Positions 26,031-38,790 of a DNA stretch of 64,000 nucleotides are shown here, in pieces. The translations under genes were made by a program, and so were the position numbers. Position 1 is the stretch's first letter; every line of letters starts with the position of its first letter. A model generated the notes under the pieces. That model was not told the DNA's origin. It saw nothing but the letters and a program-made list of their open reading frames with translations, and ran no database searches. The DNA is from Hirsutella rhossiliensis (lineage: Eukaryota > Ascomycota > Sordariomycetes > Hypocreales > Ophiocordycipitaceae), in NCBI RefSeq assembly GCF_020360975.1, contig NW_025408677.1, positions 1,674,001-1,738,000 of the forward strand, given 5' to 3'.

Positions 26031-27064
26031 GCTAGAAAGCTATATTTTTATAAAGGAAGTTATTAAAGAACTTAAAGATAAAATTCCCTTACTTTTTATA
26101 AAAGAAAAGTCTCTTAATAATAATCCTATTCTTACTACTAGTAAAATAATAGTAGAATTACCTAAGAAGCTAAAAGGGTTCGATTTTAACTATATTAAAT
26201 ACCTTAATATTAATTTATTTCTAAAATATAATTATAGAAAGTTAATTCTAGCTAGTATAGAAAATTAAGATTTAAAAATTCTAAAGACCTATAAATAAGT
26301 AGTAAATAGCTCTAAAGTAGTATTTTAAAAAAGAAGCTATAATTAAGGAAATAATCTAGCTAATTAAATATAAAACTTAGGAATTTTCTTACCTCCTTAA
26401 GAATAAGGAGGCTATAAGAAGCTACTAGGTTTATACTATTAAGAAGGATAGTTAAAATAATATAATAAAATATAAAGCCCGTTTTATAATATAAGGATTT
26501 AAGTAGATCTATAGCTTAGATTTCTAAGATACCTTCTTAACTATAGCTAGACCTAAATCTATTAAAATTCTATTAATTTTAGCTATTATCTATAAATTTA
26601 AAGCTTTATAAATAGATATAATAAATGCTTTTATATACGCTAATATAAATAGTAAAGTATATATTAATCTTCTTATAGGCTATAAAGAATACGCTCTTAA
26701 AAAAATTTAAAAATATAAGTTAGCTTATAAAGCTAAAGGAATTAAATAAACTAAATTTCTAAACTTATATAAAACTAGTTAAATTAAAGTAAAGCTAAAG
26801 AAAGTATTATATAGCTTAAAATAAAGTCCTAAGCTCTAGTATAATTATTTTAAAATCATACTAAATAAACTTAGATTTCTTTTTTTTTAATAAATAAAGA
26901 AGTATTTATAAATAAAGACTATAGTATAGCCTTAGTAATTTATATAAACGACTTTCTTATAATAAGGCCCTTTAAATTTATAATAAAAGAAAGATTATTT
27001 AAAGAATTATTTAAAATCTTAGATTTTACTATCTTAAGAGATATAAAAGACTTCTTAGGTTTTA
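26031..27064 (+). mobile_element. Ty1/copia fragment with RT N-terminal half
   Basis: The plus strand reads as the start of a copia RT. It begins with a piece resembling the family KEAI-x-x-E-x-x-S-L-x-x-N-x-TWE opening. It continues through a stretch like ARFVIQGFKQ, then IDIINAFIYANINSKVYI near 26,610-26,670 (family form DVKNAFLNGDLDEEVYM). Stops are RIP-type. It breaks off at the start of unit E copy 2, before the YVDD box would be expected to be complete. The protein and the AT-rich base composition differ from copia-B. Confidence 0.7.
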
Positions 27065-29820
27065 TTATTATTAAGATTATACTAAGGACCTAGCTAAAGG
27101 TATTTAAAACCTTAATATTAAATAAGAGGGAAAAACTAAACTACTTAAAGGAAAACCCTCTTTTTTTTTAATATAAGTTTATCTTAAATAAAGTCTTAGT
27201 AGTAATATATAGGAAATTTATACTAGCTACTATAGGCTTCTCTTATATATTTATATTTTAATATAGGCCCTCTTAGGCTATAGCCGCTCCTATCTTAAGC
27301 GGCCGCGGCCTAGGCTTATTAGCTTAAGCTTAGGGTTATAGGTAGTAGTCTCTCTTTAAAGGCCTAACTTATAAGCGCTTATATTCCTTATAGCTCTTAT
27401 ATCGCTATTATATAGCTATAGTTATATTAGCTTATTAGTTAGGTAGTTAGTAAGGTAAGTAATATTTAGTTACTAAGCTAAGCGCTAGTATAAGTCGCTC
27501 TTAAGTAAGGCTAGCTAATTAAAATTTAGTTAGCTAGCTCTATTAATTAAAAATCGGTTCCTATTTAGCTATATAACTTCTTAATAAAGGGCGCAGTAGC
27601 CTATATTTACTATCTATTATATAGTTACTAATTATATATACCTAGCTTATATATATATATACCTACCCTCCTTTTATAGTTTTATTCTTACCTCCTCTTA
27701 CCTCTTTATCTATTATCTCTTATATAAGCTTAAAATCCTACTTATTTTATTTCCCTATCTTTAAGTCTTACTAATACTATACTTAGATCTCTTACCTTTA
27801 TTTTATAATATCTAACTAAGAAGCTAGCTTAGGTAGTAATAGATCGCCCCCTCTTAAGCCCCCTCTTTATAAGAAGGTTACTACTATAATAGGTTTAAAG
27901 CGCTCTATCTTATATTTTATATATATTAAGCGCCTTACTAATAAGCTAACTTATAAGTCCTTTACTAGCTATTAAAACTAGTCTTATAAGTAATAGCCTT
28001 AAATAAATCTTAGGTTAGCTTTACTTTTAATATTTTTATTAACTTTACTAGCTATAAAGGCTAAAGTATATATTACTTATACTAACTTTAACTAGTCTTA
28101 TTATTAAGTAAGTATCTTTATCCTACTATAATATAGTCTAAGTTTAGCGCTAATTTATATTTAGATTACCTTTAAGGGTAAAGAGGCTATATATACCTTC
28201 TACTAAGCTTAGTCTAAGGTCGACCGTCCCCTTTTTATTAAGGGTTTAGTATAAGAGCGCCTTTACTATACTATTTTAAAGACTTATATTCGCGCTAAGT
28301 AAAAGGCCCTTACCGTTAAAGGTAAGGGCGCGTTAAGTAAGTCCGCCCTTAGTTTAGCTATAGTAGCTAGGAATATTAAGATACTTACCTTAGCTTTTAC
28401 TTATTTTATAGATAATACCTATTATATATATAAGTCCTTAAAAAAGTACTAAAGTAAGTTTAGCGATACTATTAAAACCCTAGCTTAAGTTAAGCTTAAG
28501 TCGCTCTTAGTTACTTAAAAGACCTTTATAATAGTTAATAATCTCGCTAACTATTTCTATTTTATTACTAGTAATAACTATAATAATAAGGATAATAGTA
28601 ATAATTATACTAAGCTTAGTTTAGCCTCCTTTAATAAAGGGAAGGGTAAAGGTAAAGGTAAAGTATATATTATATTTAAGGCCCTATTTAATACTAAGGC
28701 TAGGGGGTCTACTATTATTTTTATACTTATAACTATCTTAAAGTTAGTTTAGGATCCTATTATATCCCCCTTAGTTAGCTTTAATATTAAGCTATAGCTT
28801 AGTAGTTCTCTTATCGCTAAACCTACTTTAAAGCGTCCTTACTTTATATTACCTATTAACCCTATTAATACTCTTAACTTTATTTAGTAGTATCTTTATA
28901 ATTATTAAAGTTTAGTCTTAGCTTAAATTATTATTAGTCTTAACCTCGATTAGATTTATAGTTATAGTATAAGCTATAGCTACTGCCTTTATACTACTAC
29001 TAGTATAAGTCTTACCTTAGTATAGTCCTTAATTATTACTTTATTTTATAAGCTAGCTATTTAAACTAGCTTTAGTTTAAGCTTAAGGTCGGGCCTAGCT
29101 AGCTATTATTAAGCTTCTTATAATAATAGTAGTTCTTATACTCCTTATAAGTCTTAAGTTACTCCCTCCTACGCTTTATATACTACCTTAAAAGGGTCTT
29201 ATTATTCTTACTATAATAGTAAGGTAGATATTACTATTAATAAGTTAGGCTAAGGTTATAGTTTAAGGGCTAGTTATTAGCGCTATCTTAGTTTAGTTTT
29301 AAGTTAGGTTTTATTTAATTATAGTCTTTTAATAATAGGTCTTATTTTATAGCTATTAAGGCTAGCTTAGTTAAGTCTCCTTAGTTCTATTAAGTCTATA
29401 GTTTAAGTAGTAAGGTTTACGCTTAGTTTAGGTTTAGTTTAGCTAATACTATAGTCTTATTATTATAAGTCCTCTCCTTTTCTTAGGTCGCTTTAATAAG
29501 GGAAGTAGTTAGCTAAGGTAGTCTTAGTTAAAGCTACTTTATTTTTAGCGCGACCTTAGTCTTATTATTTAGTATATCTATATATAGCCTTTAAGCTAGG
29601 TTAAACTAATAGAGCCTACTTAAGTAAAGGAACTATTACGCTAGTAGCGCTACTATTTTTTTCCTTTAAAGGCCTACTCTTATATTACTTATATCTTAGG
29701 CCTATATTAAAAGGGACTCCCTTACCCTTACTATTAATAATTAATTAATTATTATTTAATATATAGTATCTTATTTTTATTTATAAGTATATATTAGCGA
29801 GACTATATTAAGGACCTATT
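27065..29820 (+). repeat. Unit E, copy 2
   Basis: Same 2.7-kb repeat as 1-2,690, more AT-rich and more mutated. It starts at an ATTAAGATTATACTAAGG sequence shared with copy 3 and ends at AAGGACCTATT. It is followed immediately by unit E copy 3 in the same orientation, so the two are in tandem. Unlike copies 1 and 3 it has no LINE after it. Confidence 0.7.
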
Positions 29821-29826
29821 ATTACT

Positions 29827-32585
29827 ATTAAGATTATACTAAGGACCTAGCTAAAGGTATCTAGAACTTTAATATTAAATAAGAGGGAAAAACTAAAGTA
29901 CTTAAAGGAAAACCCTTCTTTCTTTTAATATAGGTCTACTTTAAACGAGGTTATAATAGTAGTATATAGGAAATTTACGCTAGCTACTATAAGCTCCTCC
30001 CGCGCTATTATATCTCGGTATAGGCCCTCTTAAGCTATAGCCGCTACTATCTTAAGCGGCCGCGGCCTAGGCTAGTAAGCCCGGGCCTAGGGTTATAGGT
30101 AGTAGTCTCTCTTTAAGGGCCCGACTTACGGGCGCCTCTATTTACTATAGCTCCCGCGTTATAGCCGCGTAGCCGCGGTCGCGTTAGCTTATCGGTCTAT
30201 TAGTTAGTAGGGTAGGTAATATCCGGTTACCGGGCTAGGCGCTAGTATAGGTCGCTCTTAAGTAGGGCTAGCTAATTAAAATTCGGTCGGCTAGCTCTAT
30301 TAATCGTAAATCGGTTCTTATTTAGCTACGCGACTTCCTAATTAAGAGCGCGGCGGCCTATATTTACCTTCTATCGCGTAGTTACTAATTACGCGCGCCC
30401 GGCTTATATATATATATACTTACCCTCCCCCTTTAGTTTTATTTATACTTCTTCTTATCTCTCTATTATCTATTTCTTTTATAAGCTTAACTACTACCTC
30501 GCTTACCTTATTTCTATAACTCTAAGTCTCCTTAGTACTATATTTAGTTTACTTATCGCCGCGTTATAATATTTAACTAGGAAGCTAACTTAAGTAATAA
30601 TAGCTCGCTTCCTTTAAAACCCCCTCCTTATAAGAAAGTCGCTACTATAGTAAGATTAAAGCGCTCTATTTTATATTTTATATATATTAAGCGTCTTACT
30701 AGTAAGCTTACCTATAAGTCCTTTACTAGCTATTAAAACTAGTTTTATAAGTATTAATCCTAGTTTTATCTTAGGTCGGTCCTACTATTAGTATTTTTTA
30801 CTAACTTTAATAGTTATAAAAGCTAAAGTATATATTACTTACGCTAACTTTAATTAGTTTTATTATTAAGTAAGTAACCCCTTCTTACTATAATACTATT
30901 TAAGTTTAGTACTAATCTATATTCTAGATTACCTTTAAGGGTAAGAAGGCCGCGTATACCCTTTACTAAGTATAGTTTAAGGTCGATAGCCCTTTTTTTA
31001 TTAAGGGTTTAGTATAAGGGCGCCTTTATTATACTACTCTAAAAATATATATTTATACTAGTTAAAAGGCCCCCGCTACTAAAGGTAAGGGCGCGTTAAG
31101 CGAGTCTACCCTTAGTCTAGCTATAGTTACTAAGAATATTAAGACGCTTATATTAGCTTTTACTTATTTTATAAATAATACCTATTATATATATAAATCC
31201 TTAGAGAAGTACCTAGGTAAGTTTAGCGATACTATTAAGACCCTAGCTTAAGTTAAGCTTAAGTCGCTCTTAGTTACTTAAAAGACTCTTATAGCGGTTA
31301 ACGATCTCGCTAACTATTTTTATTATATTACTAGTAATAGCCTTAATAGTAAGGATAGCGGTTTTAATCTTACTAGGCCTAGTTTAGCCCTAGTCCCTTC
31401 TAATAAAAAAAGGGTAAAGGTAACGGTAAGGTAGCTACTACGTATAAGGCCCTATTTAAGGCTAAGGCTAAGGAGTCTATTATCGTTACTATACCTATAG
31501 TTATTACGAAGCTAGCTTAGAAGCTTACTATATCTCCCCTTATTAGTTCTAACGCTAAGCTATAGCTTAGTAGTTCTCTTAGCGCCGAGCCTACCTTAAA
31601 GTATCCTTATCTTACGTTACTTACTAATCTTACTAACGCTCCTAACTTTATTTAATAGCGTTTTTATAGCTATTATAGTTTAGTTTTAGCTAAGATTATC
31701 GCTAGTCTTAACCTTAATTAGATCTAAGGTTATAGTATAGGCTATAGTAAACGCCTTTATACTACCGCCGGTATAAGTCCTACCTTAGTATAGACCTTAG
31801 TTATTACTTTATCTTATAAGCTAGCCGTCTAAGCTAGCTTTAGTTTAGGTTTAAGGTTAGGCCTAACTAGTTATTATTAGGCTTCTTATAGTAGTAGTAG
31901 TCCCTATACTCCTTATAAGCCTTAGGTTACTCCCTCCTACGCCTTATATACTACCTTAAGGGGGTCTTATTATTCCTACTATAATAATAAAGTAAACGTT
32001 ACTACTAATAAGTTAGGCTAAGGTTATAGTTTAAGGGGGCTAGTTATTAGCTCTATCTTAGTTTAGTTCTAAGTTGGGTCTTATTTAGTTATAGTCTTTT
32101 AATAGTAAGTCTTATTTTATAGCTATTAAGGTTAGTTTAATTAAGTTATATTAGTTTTATTTAGTTTTTAGTTTAATTAGCGAGGTTTATACTTAGTTTA
32201 AGTCCGGTTTAGTTAAAGCTATAGTCTTATTATTATAAGTCCTCTCCTTTCTTAGATTACCTTAATAAGGGAAGTAGTTAGCTAGGGTAGTCTTAGTTAA
32301 GGCCGCTTTATTTCTAGCGCGACCCTAGTCTTATTATCCGGTATATTTACGTATAGCCTCTAAGTTAAGTTAAACTAATAAAGCTTACTTAAGTAAAGGA
32401 ACTATTATATTAGCGGCGCCGCTATCCTTTTCTCTTAAAGGCTTACTTTTATATTACCTATATCTTAGGCTTATATTAAGAGGGACTCTCTTACCTTTAC
32501 TATTAATAAATAGTTAATTATTATATAGTAGATAATATCTTATTTTTATTTATAGGTATATATTAGTAAAACTATATTAAGGACC
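29827..32585 (+). repeat. Unit E, copy 3
   Basis: Third large copy, between copies 1 and 2 in degree of mutation. The plus-strand frame found in copy 1 can be followed, for example the Lys-Gly-rich part near 31,405-31,430. Its end leads directly into LINE copy 3 on the opposite strand at the same junction as in copy 1. Confidence 0.7.
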
Positions 32586-33715
32586 TATTAGTTAAAGAGG
32601 AAGTTATTAAGCCCGATCTTTCTTATATATATTTAAGTAATTACTATACTAATATACTTAAGGAGGCCCTTATAACGGTTTAGTATTATCGCCTTATTAA
32701 ACTATAGTAGGAAGTTAGCAGGGTAAAAGGTAGTTTAATATTATTAGATTATATCTTCCTTAACGTTCTATTAAGCGGCCTATTCCTTATTTAGCTTTTT
32801 AAGTAACTTAGCTTTATTTAAGAGGTCGTTTAATCTTATTTAACCTTAGACCCCCTTTATCTCCTCTATAAGGGGGGGTCTACCTAGAGGTAGCGCTGCT
32901 AGGGGCTTACTCTCTCTTTAATATCGCCTCCTTTTAAGTATACTCGCGACCGCGTTAAACGCGCGTTAGATTTAGCTTAAGAGCCCTAAGTCCTTTAGCC
33001 TTTAAAGGGTATCCGTTATTCTTTAGTTTAAGTAAAGGTTAATTAAAGGTACCTATACCTCTACTTTAACTTAGTAAACTAAGGTCGTATAGTAAGCGCC
33101 TATTATTACTTAAAGGTAAGCTAACTAGTCCTATATAAGGTCCTACGCGATCTTATATAGTTTCCCTTTTATAAGTATTATTTTATAAAATATAACTATA
33201 GTATAAGAGATTAAGGACCGGACTACCTTACTATAAACTTCTTTAGCGCGTAGTAGGGTATAGCTTTATATAAACGCTATAAGCCTAGTTAGGGCTATAG
33301 TTTAGCGCTTTAACTTTACTTAGAGCTATTTTAAGTATGCCTTTTAATATAGTTTCTAGTATACCTAAACCCTTAGTAAGTAGGCCTCTTAGACTAAAGT
33401 TACTACGTTAGCCTTAAAGCGGACTAGTATTATTATTACTTATCTCCTTTATATAAAGTATATTAACTCGCTTTTTAATAGTTTAAAAGTAACCGCGAAC
33501 TTAGTCGCTTACTTTATATATACCCTTTAAGCTTCCTTTAAGTATACTACTATAATAGCTTTATTAAGTTTAATACTAACTATATTTATATTATTAGCGA
33601 AGCTAATAGTATAAATACTATATATTATACTAAGCCTTTTATATAAGGGGGTTATATAGTATAGAAATAAGATTAAGGATAAGGGGGAGCCTTAAAGGAC
33701 TCTTATTAGTACTTA
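32586..33715 (-). mobile_element. Tad1-like LINE copy 3, 3' part
   Basis: Aligns with 2,691-3,825 of LINE copy 1, including the F-x-D-D box near 33,575-33,610. It is interrupted by a 693-bp insertion and resumes at 34,409. It is RIP-inactivated. Confidence 0.8.
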
Positions 33716-34408
33716 TAAGAAGGTATAAGTAATAAGCGTAGAATCGGGTAATCGATAACGTAAGCGGAAAGATCGGTCGAAGGAGTATAGGTTAGGACTT
33801 TATCCGGAATTTATAACGAGTATATAAGGGGCCGAATAATATATTAAAAGAATAGTATTGCAAAAGATACTTTCTAACTTACTTATTCTATCTACTACTC
33901 CTAGGGAAATCCTTCGTCTTTTATAGACTATTGCTCGCCTACTAGTAGACTAATTAGTTAGCTTTCTAGCACATTCTATAGTACTTAAAAAGCTCTATCT
34001 ATAGTATATCTTCCTAACTTAGTAGGTGGTTTAATTGTAGCGTGATAGTTAACGTAAGACTATAGGTTCTAGTATAAGTAGTGGATTTAACTAGAATATT
34101 CTATGCCCTACCTATTCTCGTATCGCGGATATCTTTAGAACCGCTAGGCTAAAATAGGCAATAGGGTATCCGTTCTGCTCGTAATTAACTTATGTATTTT
34201 ATATATATTTTTGTTTATAATGATAGGCTTATCCTAACCCGCTTTTCCTAGAGGAAGGTATAGATATCTAGTAGAGGTCTTTGTCTTTTAAGGGTTATTC
34301 CCTTAGACTATATTATAGAGCCTCTTTTTACTAGCTTATTCTATAAAGCCTCCCTATGCTTATTATTTCTTTATAATAGTAAAATAGGAATATAAGGGTA
34401 TATTCTTA
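33716..34408. mobile_element. 693-bp non-autonomous insertion in LINE copy 3, mostly un-RIPed
   Basis: The insertion is bounded by a 9-bp direct repeat TAGTACTTA at 33,707-33,715 and 34,409-34,417. LINE copies 1 and 4 have the single, uninterrupted target at the matching place. The outermost bases are TAAGAA and TTCTTA, a 6-bp inverted terminus. It keeps many TG and CA dinucleotides, unlike everything around it. There is no sizeable open frame. A 9-bp (or 8-bp) duplication fits a Mutator-like or hAT-like DNA transposon derivative. The short inverted termini do not settle which. Confidence 0.75.
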
Positions 34409-37400
34409 TAGTACTTAAGTTAGCTTTAAGGTCCTTTTATTAAAGTAAAGGGTTAATCTTTTATCGCTTATAAAGCTTTATATTAACCTTATAAGCTATC
34501 TAAGGTATCCCTTAAGCTTTAGTTCCCTTATAAGCTTATTATGGTTAACTATATTAAATACGCCCTTAATATCTAGCTATAGGAATAATATAATACCCCT
34601 TTAAGCTTAGGTCGCGTATATTAGTTTTATTACTAATAGGATCGCTACCTTTATAAAGCGTTCCTTTTTATTTCCTATTTATTTATTTAATAAGATACCG
34701 TTTATCTTTATTACTCCCGCGATCTTTTAAGCTAGTATTTACTTAAGTACTTTTCCTACTATAGGTAGGAGGGAAATTAGTTTCTATCCCCTTATTATAT
34801 AGTAAGCTTCTAGCCTCTTACTTAGCTTTTAAATAACTATTATATTCGCGCTATAGAACTAACCTAGGAAATATAAGAGTTAGGTATAAGCGTTAAAGAT
34901 TATAGCTAGTTACTAAACTAAAGCTAGGCTATACTTCTTAATAAACCTTAAAGGGACGCTATTTAAACCCGCTACTTTCTAGCTTACTATCTTACTTAGC
35001 GCTACTATAATATTAGCTAGCTAGATTTATTAGTTAATTATAAGGGTCGCCTTAGCTATAGGCTAAGATAGCCCTTAGGTTATACTAGCCTTTAATAAGA
35101 AGAACTTAGCGGCTAATATTTAGGCCTTTCCTTTAAAGGGTTTTATTAGTTAATCCTTACCTTCCTTAACTAATAGTAAGATATAGGTCGGTTCTAGTAA
35201 TAGCTTACTATAGAGTCTAGCTTACCTCTTTATATTTTAGAGCTTAGTATTATTAGCGCTAAATTCCTCTAAGAACTCGCGCTAGTAAGCCTTCCTCGCT
35301 TCGCGGACGGTCTACTTTTAAGCTATAAACGCCTTATATAAGTCTTCTTAGTTTACCTTACTCCTTTCCTACTTATACTTCCTTCTTACCTTCTTAGCCT
35401 CCCTTATTACCCTTCTTACCTCTAAAGTAAACTATATATTGCCCTTAAGTAATACTCGCCCTTAGCGTAGAACTATAGCTATCGCGATCTATATTAAAGT
35501 AGTAAAGATATAGTCTAGGTCTTAGTTAATATCCTTAAGCGTCTAAAGTATTAGCTAGTATAGTCCTAGCTAAGATATAGTCTCGGCTTTAACTAGCTTT
35601 ACTTTTACTTCTTTCTACCTTAGGGCTAGTTTAGGTACTTAGGCCTAAGTATCGACCTATAGTATAATAGTCTAAGGGATATAGTCTAACCTAGTTAGGT
35701 CTAGGTCGGGCCTAGTATACTATATCTTAGTTTTTAGTATTACCTAAGCTAGGTTAATAATACTATCCCTTTAGCTATAGAAAAATCTTATATACTCCCT
35801 TCTGAAAGTAGCGAGTTTAAGTTATAGTCTTATTGCCTTTTATATAAGTTATATCGCGCTATCTAAGGTTTTATTATATCTATCCTAAAGTAAGTAATAG
35901 ATATTAAAGTCCCTTACTATTACTATAAGGTACTTTAGTTCGATTACGCTTAGGTTATATAACGCTTTAGCCCTCGCGGCCCTTAGTAGTAAGTAAATTA
36001 CTTATAGTTTAATACTATCCTTAAAAATTACCTCGCTTTAGTTTAGTTTAAACTAAGGCGACTAAGTCTCTAGCCTAAGCCTTTTATATATATATAGTAT
36101 ATACCTCCCCTCTTTATAAACTAAGCTATAAAGCGCTGCTTTAAGGGAACTCTTAGTATAGCTTTTACTTCTTATAGTACTATTAAGTTAAAGCTAGCTT
36201 AGTAGTAAAGCGCTAACTAAGCTAGCTTATATCTCTTTTATATATTTTAGAATAGTACTTTTAGTTATATATAGGTAAGGTTAAGGTAAAAAGGGTTATT
36301 TATATAAGGAGGGAGGCGCTTTATCTCTTAGCGCTTCTTTATCTATTATACCTATAAATATCGTTTATACTTAGTTCGGCCTCCTTAGCCTTACTAGCTA
36401 GCGGGTGTCTTAAGCTCGACCTCTTATCTTAACGCGGTCTACTTAGTTCTTACTTTTAAACCGCGGTCGATTTAAGACCTAGGTTTTAATAGTAAGGAGC
36501 ACCTATTACTTAGTATACGTCTAGGTATTCGTAAACTATTAAGGTTATTATAGGTAGTTTTCCCTTACTTTTTCCTAGGCTTTATCTACTATAGGGTAAG
36601 TCTAGGTCTATAATAAGTAGTCCCCTTAGTATAAGATATAGTTATAAAGGATTTCGCCCTTCTTAGCCTTATATTTATTATTACCTTTATTATATACTAT
36701 ACTCCTATATTAGCTATAAAGTTATATTAATATATACCGCTTAGTAATATAGCTATATTTATAGTAGTTATAGTACCTTTATAGTTAGACCGACTTATTA
36801 TAAGGTTTATATTAAAAGATTTATACTTTAAAGACTAAGCCTAGGTTATAGAGCTTATTAGCCTCCTCTAAGCTATTAACCTTAATAAGTATAGTTATTA
36901 CCGTCGATATCTTAGATTAAGGGTATAGCGCTTAGGCTTAGAGGACCTTAACTTTATTTACCTCTATAATCTTATAAAGTAATCGCTCCTTATTTACTAT
37001 TACTACCCTTAAAGGGATATTCTTAGCGACTACTATATACGCGCGGTAGGTAGTTATAGCCTTTAGTTTAAACATAGCCTTAACCTAGCCTTAGTCCCTT
37101 TAATAGGCTCTCGCCGCAGTATTAAATATAACCGCGATATCTCCGCTTTAAAGGCGCCTCGCCGCTATAGCGCTTATAGCTTTTAAGGCTATATTTACTA
37201 CTTTTACTATATCCTTTAGTTCGCGGCTTAGGATTTTAGGCGGTGCCTTAGTAAGAACTATAATAATCTTATATTTATAGCGTAGTAAGACCTATTTTAC
37301 TATAGCTTTATATTAGGTCGGTCTCTTAGTCTTAGCTACGACTATAGCCTAGGTTCGCTTAAAGCCCCCTAGGCTTAAAGCGATACTTAGGCAGAGTTCT

Positions 37401-37413
37401 TCCTTAACTACTT
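34409..37413 (-). mobile_element. Tad1-like LINE copy 3, 5' part
   Basis: Continues LINE copy 3 after the insertion. It covers the rest of the RT (the KAAG-x-x-G region is near 34,960), the endonuclease near 35,600-36,100 and much of ORF1 with its zinc-knuckle region near 36,650-36,800. It stops at a point matching about 7,410 of copy 1, so roughly 450 bp of the 5' end is missing. LINE copy 4 begins there. Confidence 0.8.
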
Positions 37414-38790
37414 ACTAAGGACTTATTAGTTAAAGAGAAAGTTATTAAGCCTAATCTTTCTTATATATATTTAAGTAATTACTATACTAATATACTTAAG
37501 GAGGCCCTTATAATAGTTTAATATTATTGCTTTATTAAACTATAATAGAAAGTTAGTAAGGTAAAAGGTAGTTTAATATTATTAGATTATATCTTCCTTA
37601 GCGTTTTATTAAGCGGCCTATTTCTTATTTAGCCTTTTAAGTAACTTAGCTTTATTTAAAAGGTCGTTTAATCTTATTTAGCTCTAGACCCCCTTTATCT
37701 CCTATATAAGGGGGGGCTTACTTAAAGGTAGCGCCGCTAAGGGCCTACTCTCTCTTTAGTATTACCTCCTTTTAAGTATACCCGCGACTATATTAAACGC
37801 GCGTTAGATTTAGCTTAGGAGCCTTAAGTCTTTTAGCCTTTAAAAGGTATTTATTATTTTTTAGTTTAAGTAAAGGTTAATTAAGGGTACTTATACTTTT
37901 ACTTTAACTTAGTAAACTAAAGTTATATAATAAGCGCCTATTACTACTTAAAAGTAAGCTAACTAGTCTTATATTAAGACCTACGCGATCTTATATAGTT
38001 TTCCCCTTATAGGCGTTATCTTATAAAATATAACTATAGCGTAAGAGATTAAGGACTAGATTACCTTACTATAGACTTTCTTAGCGTATAGTAAGGTATA
38101 GCCTTATATAAACGCTGCGAGCTTAGTTAGGGCTATAGTTTAGCGCTTTATCTTTACCTAAAGCTATTTTAAGTATACCTTTTAATATAATTTCTAGTAT
38201 ACCTATACCCTTAGTAAGCGGGCCTCTTAGACCGGTATTACTACGTTAGCCCTAAGGTAAACTAGCGTTATTATTACTTATCTCCTTTATATAAAGTATA
38301 TTAACTTACTCTTTAATAGTTAAAAAGTAACTATAAACTTAGTTACTTACTTTATATATACCTTCTAAGCCTCTTTTAAGCGTACTACTATAGTAGCCTT
38401 ATTAAGTTTAATACTAACTATATTTATATTATTAGTAAAGCTAATAGTATAAATACTATATATTATACTAAGCTTTTTATATAAGGGGGCTATATAGTAT
38501 AAGAATAAGATTAAGGATAAAGGGGAGCCTTAAAGGACTTTTATTAATACTTAAGTTAGCTTTAAGGACTTTTTATTAAAGTAAAAGGTTAATCTTTTAT
38601 TACTTATAAAGCTTTATATTAAGCTTATAAGCTATTTAAGGTATCCTTAAAGCTTTAGTTCCCTTATAAGCTTATTATAGTTAACTATATTAAATATACT
38701 TTTAATATTTAGCTATAAGAATAATATAATACCCTTTTAGGCCTAGGTTATATATATTAGTTTTATTATTAATAGGATCGCTGCTTTTAT
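37414..38790 (-). mobile_element. Tad1-like LINE copy 4, 3' fragment
   Basis: Matches 2,691-4,065 of copy 1 and is arranged head-to-tail with copy 3. It carries the uninterrupted form of the site where copy 3 has its 693-bp insertion (near 38,548). It ends abruptly at the LTR of copia-B3; the rest of the LINE is not found on the other side of that element. Confidence 0.8.
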
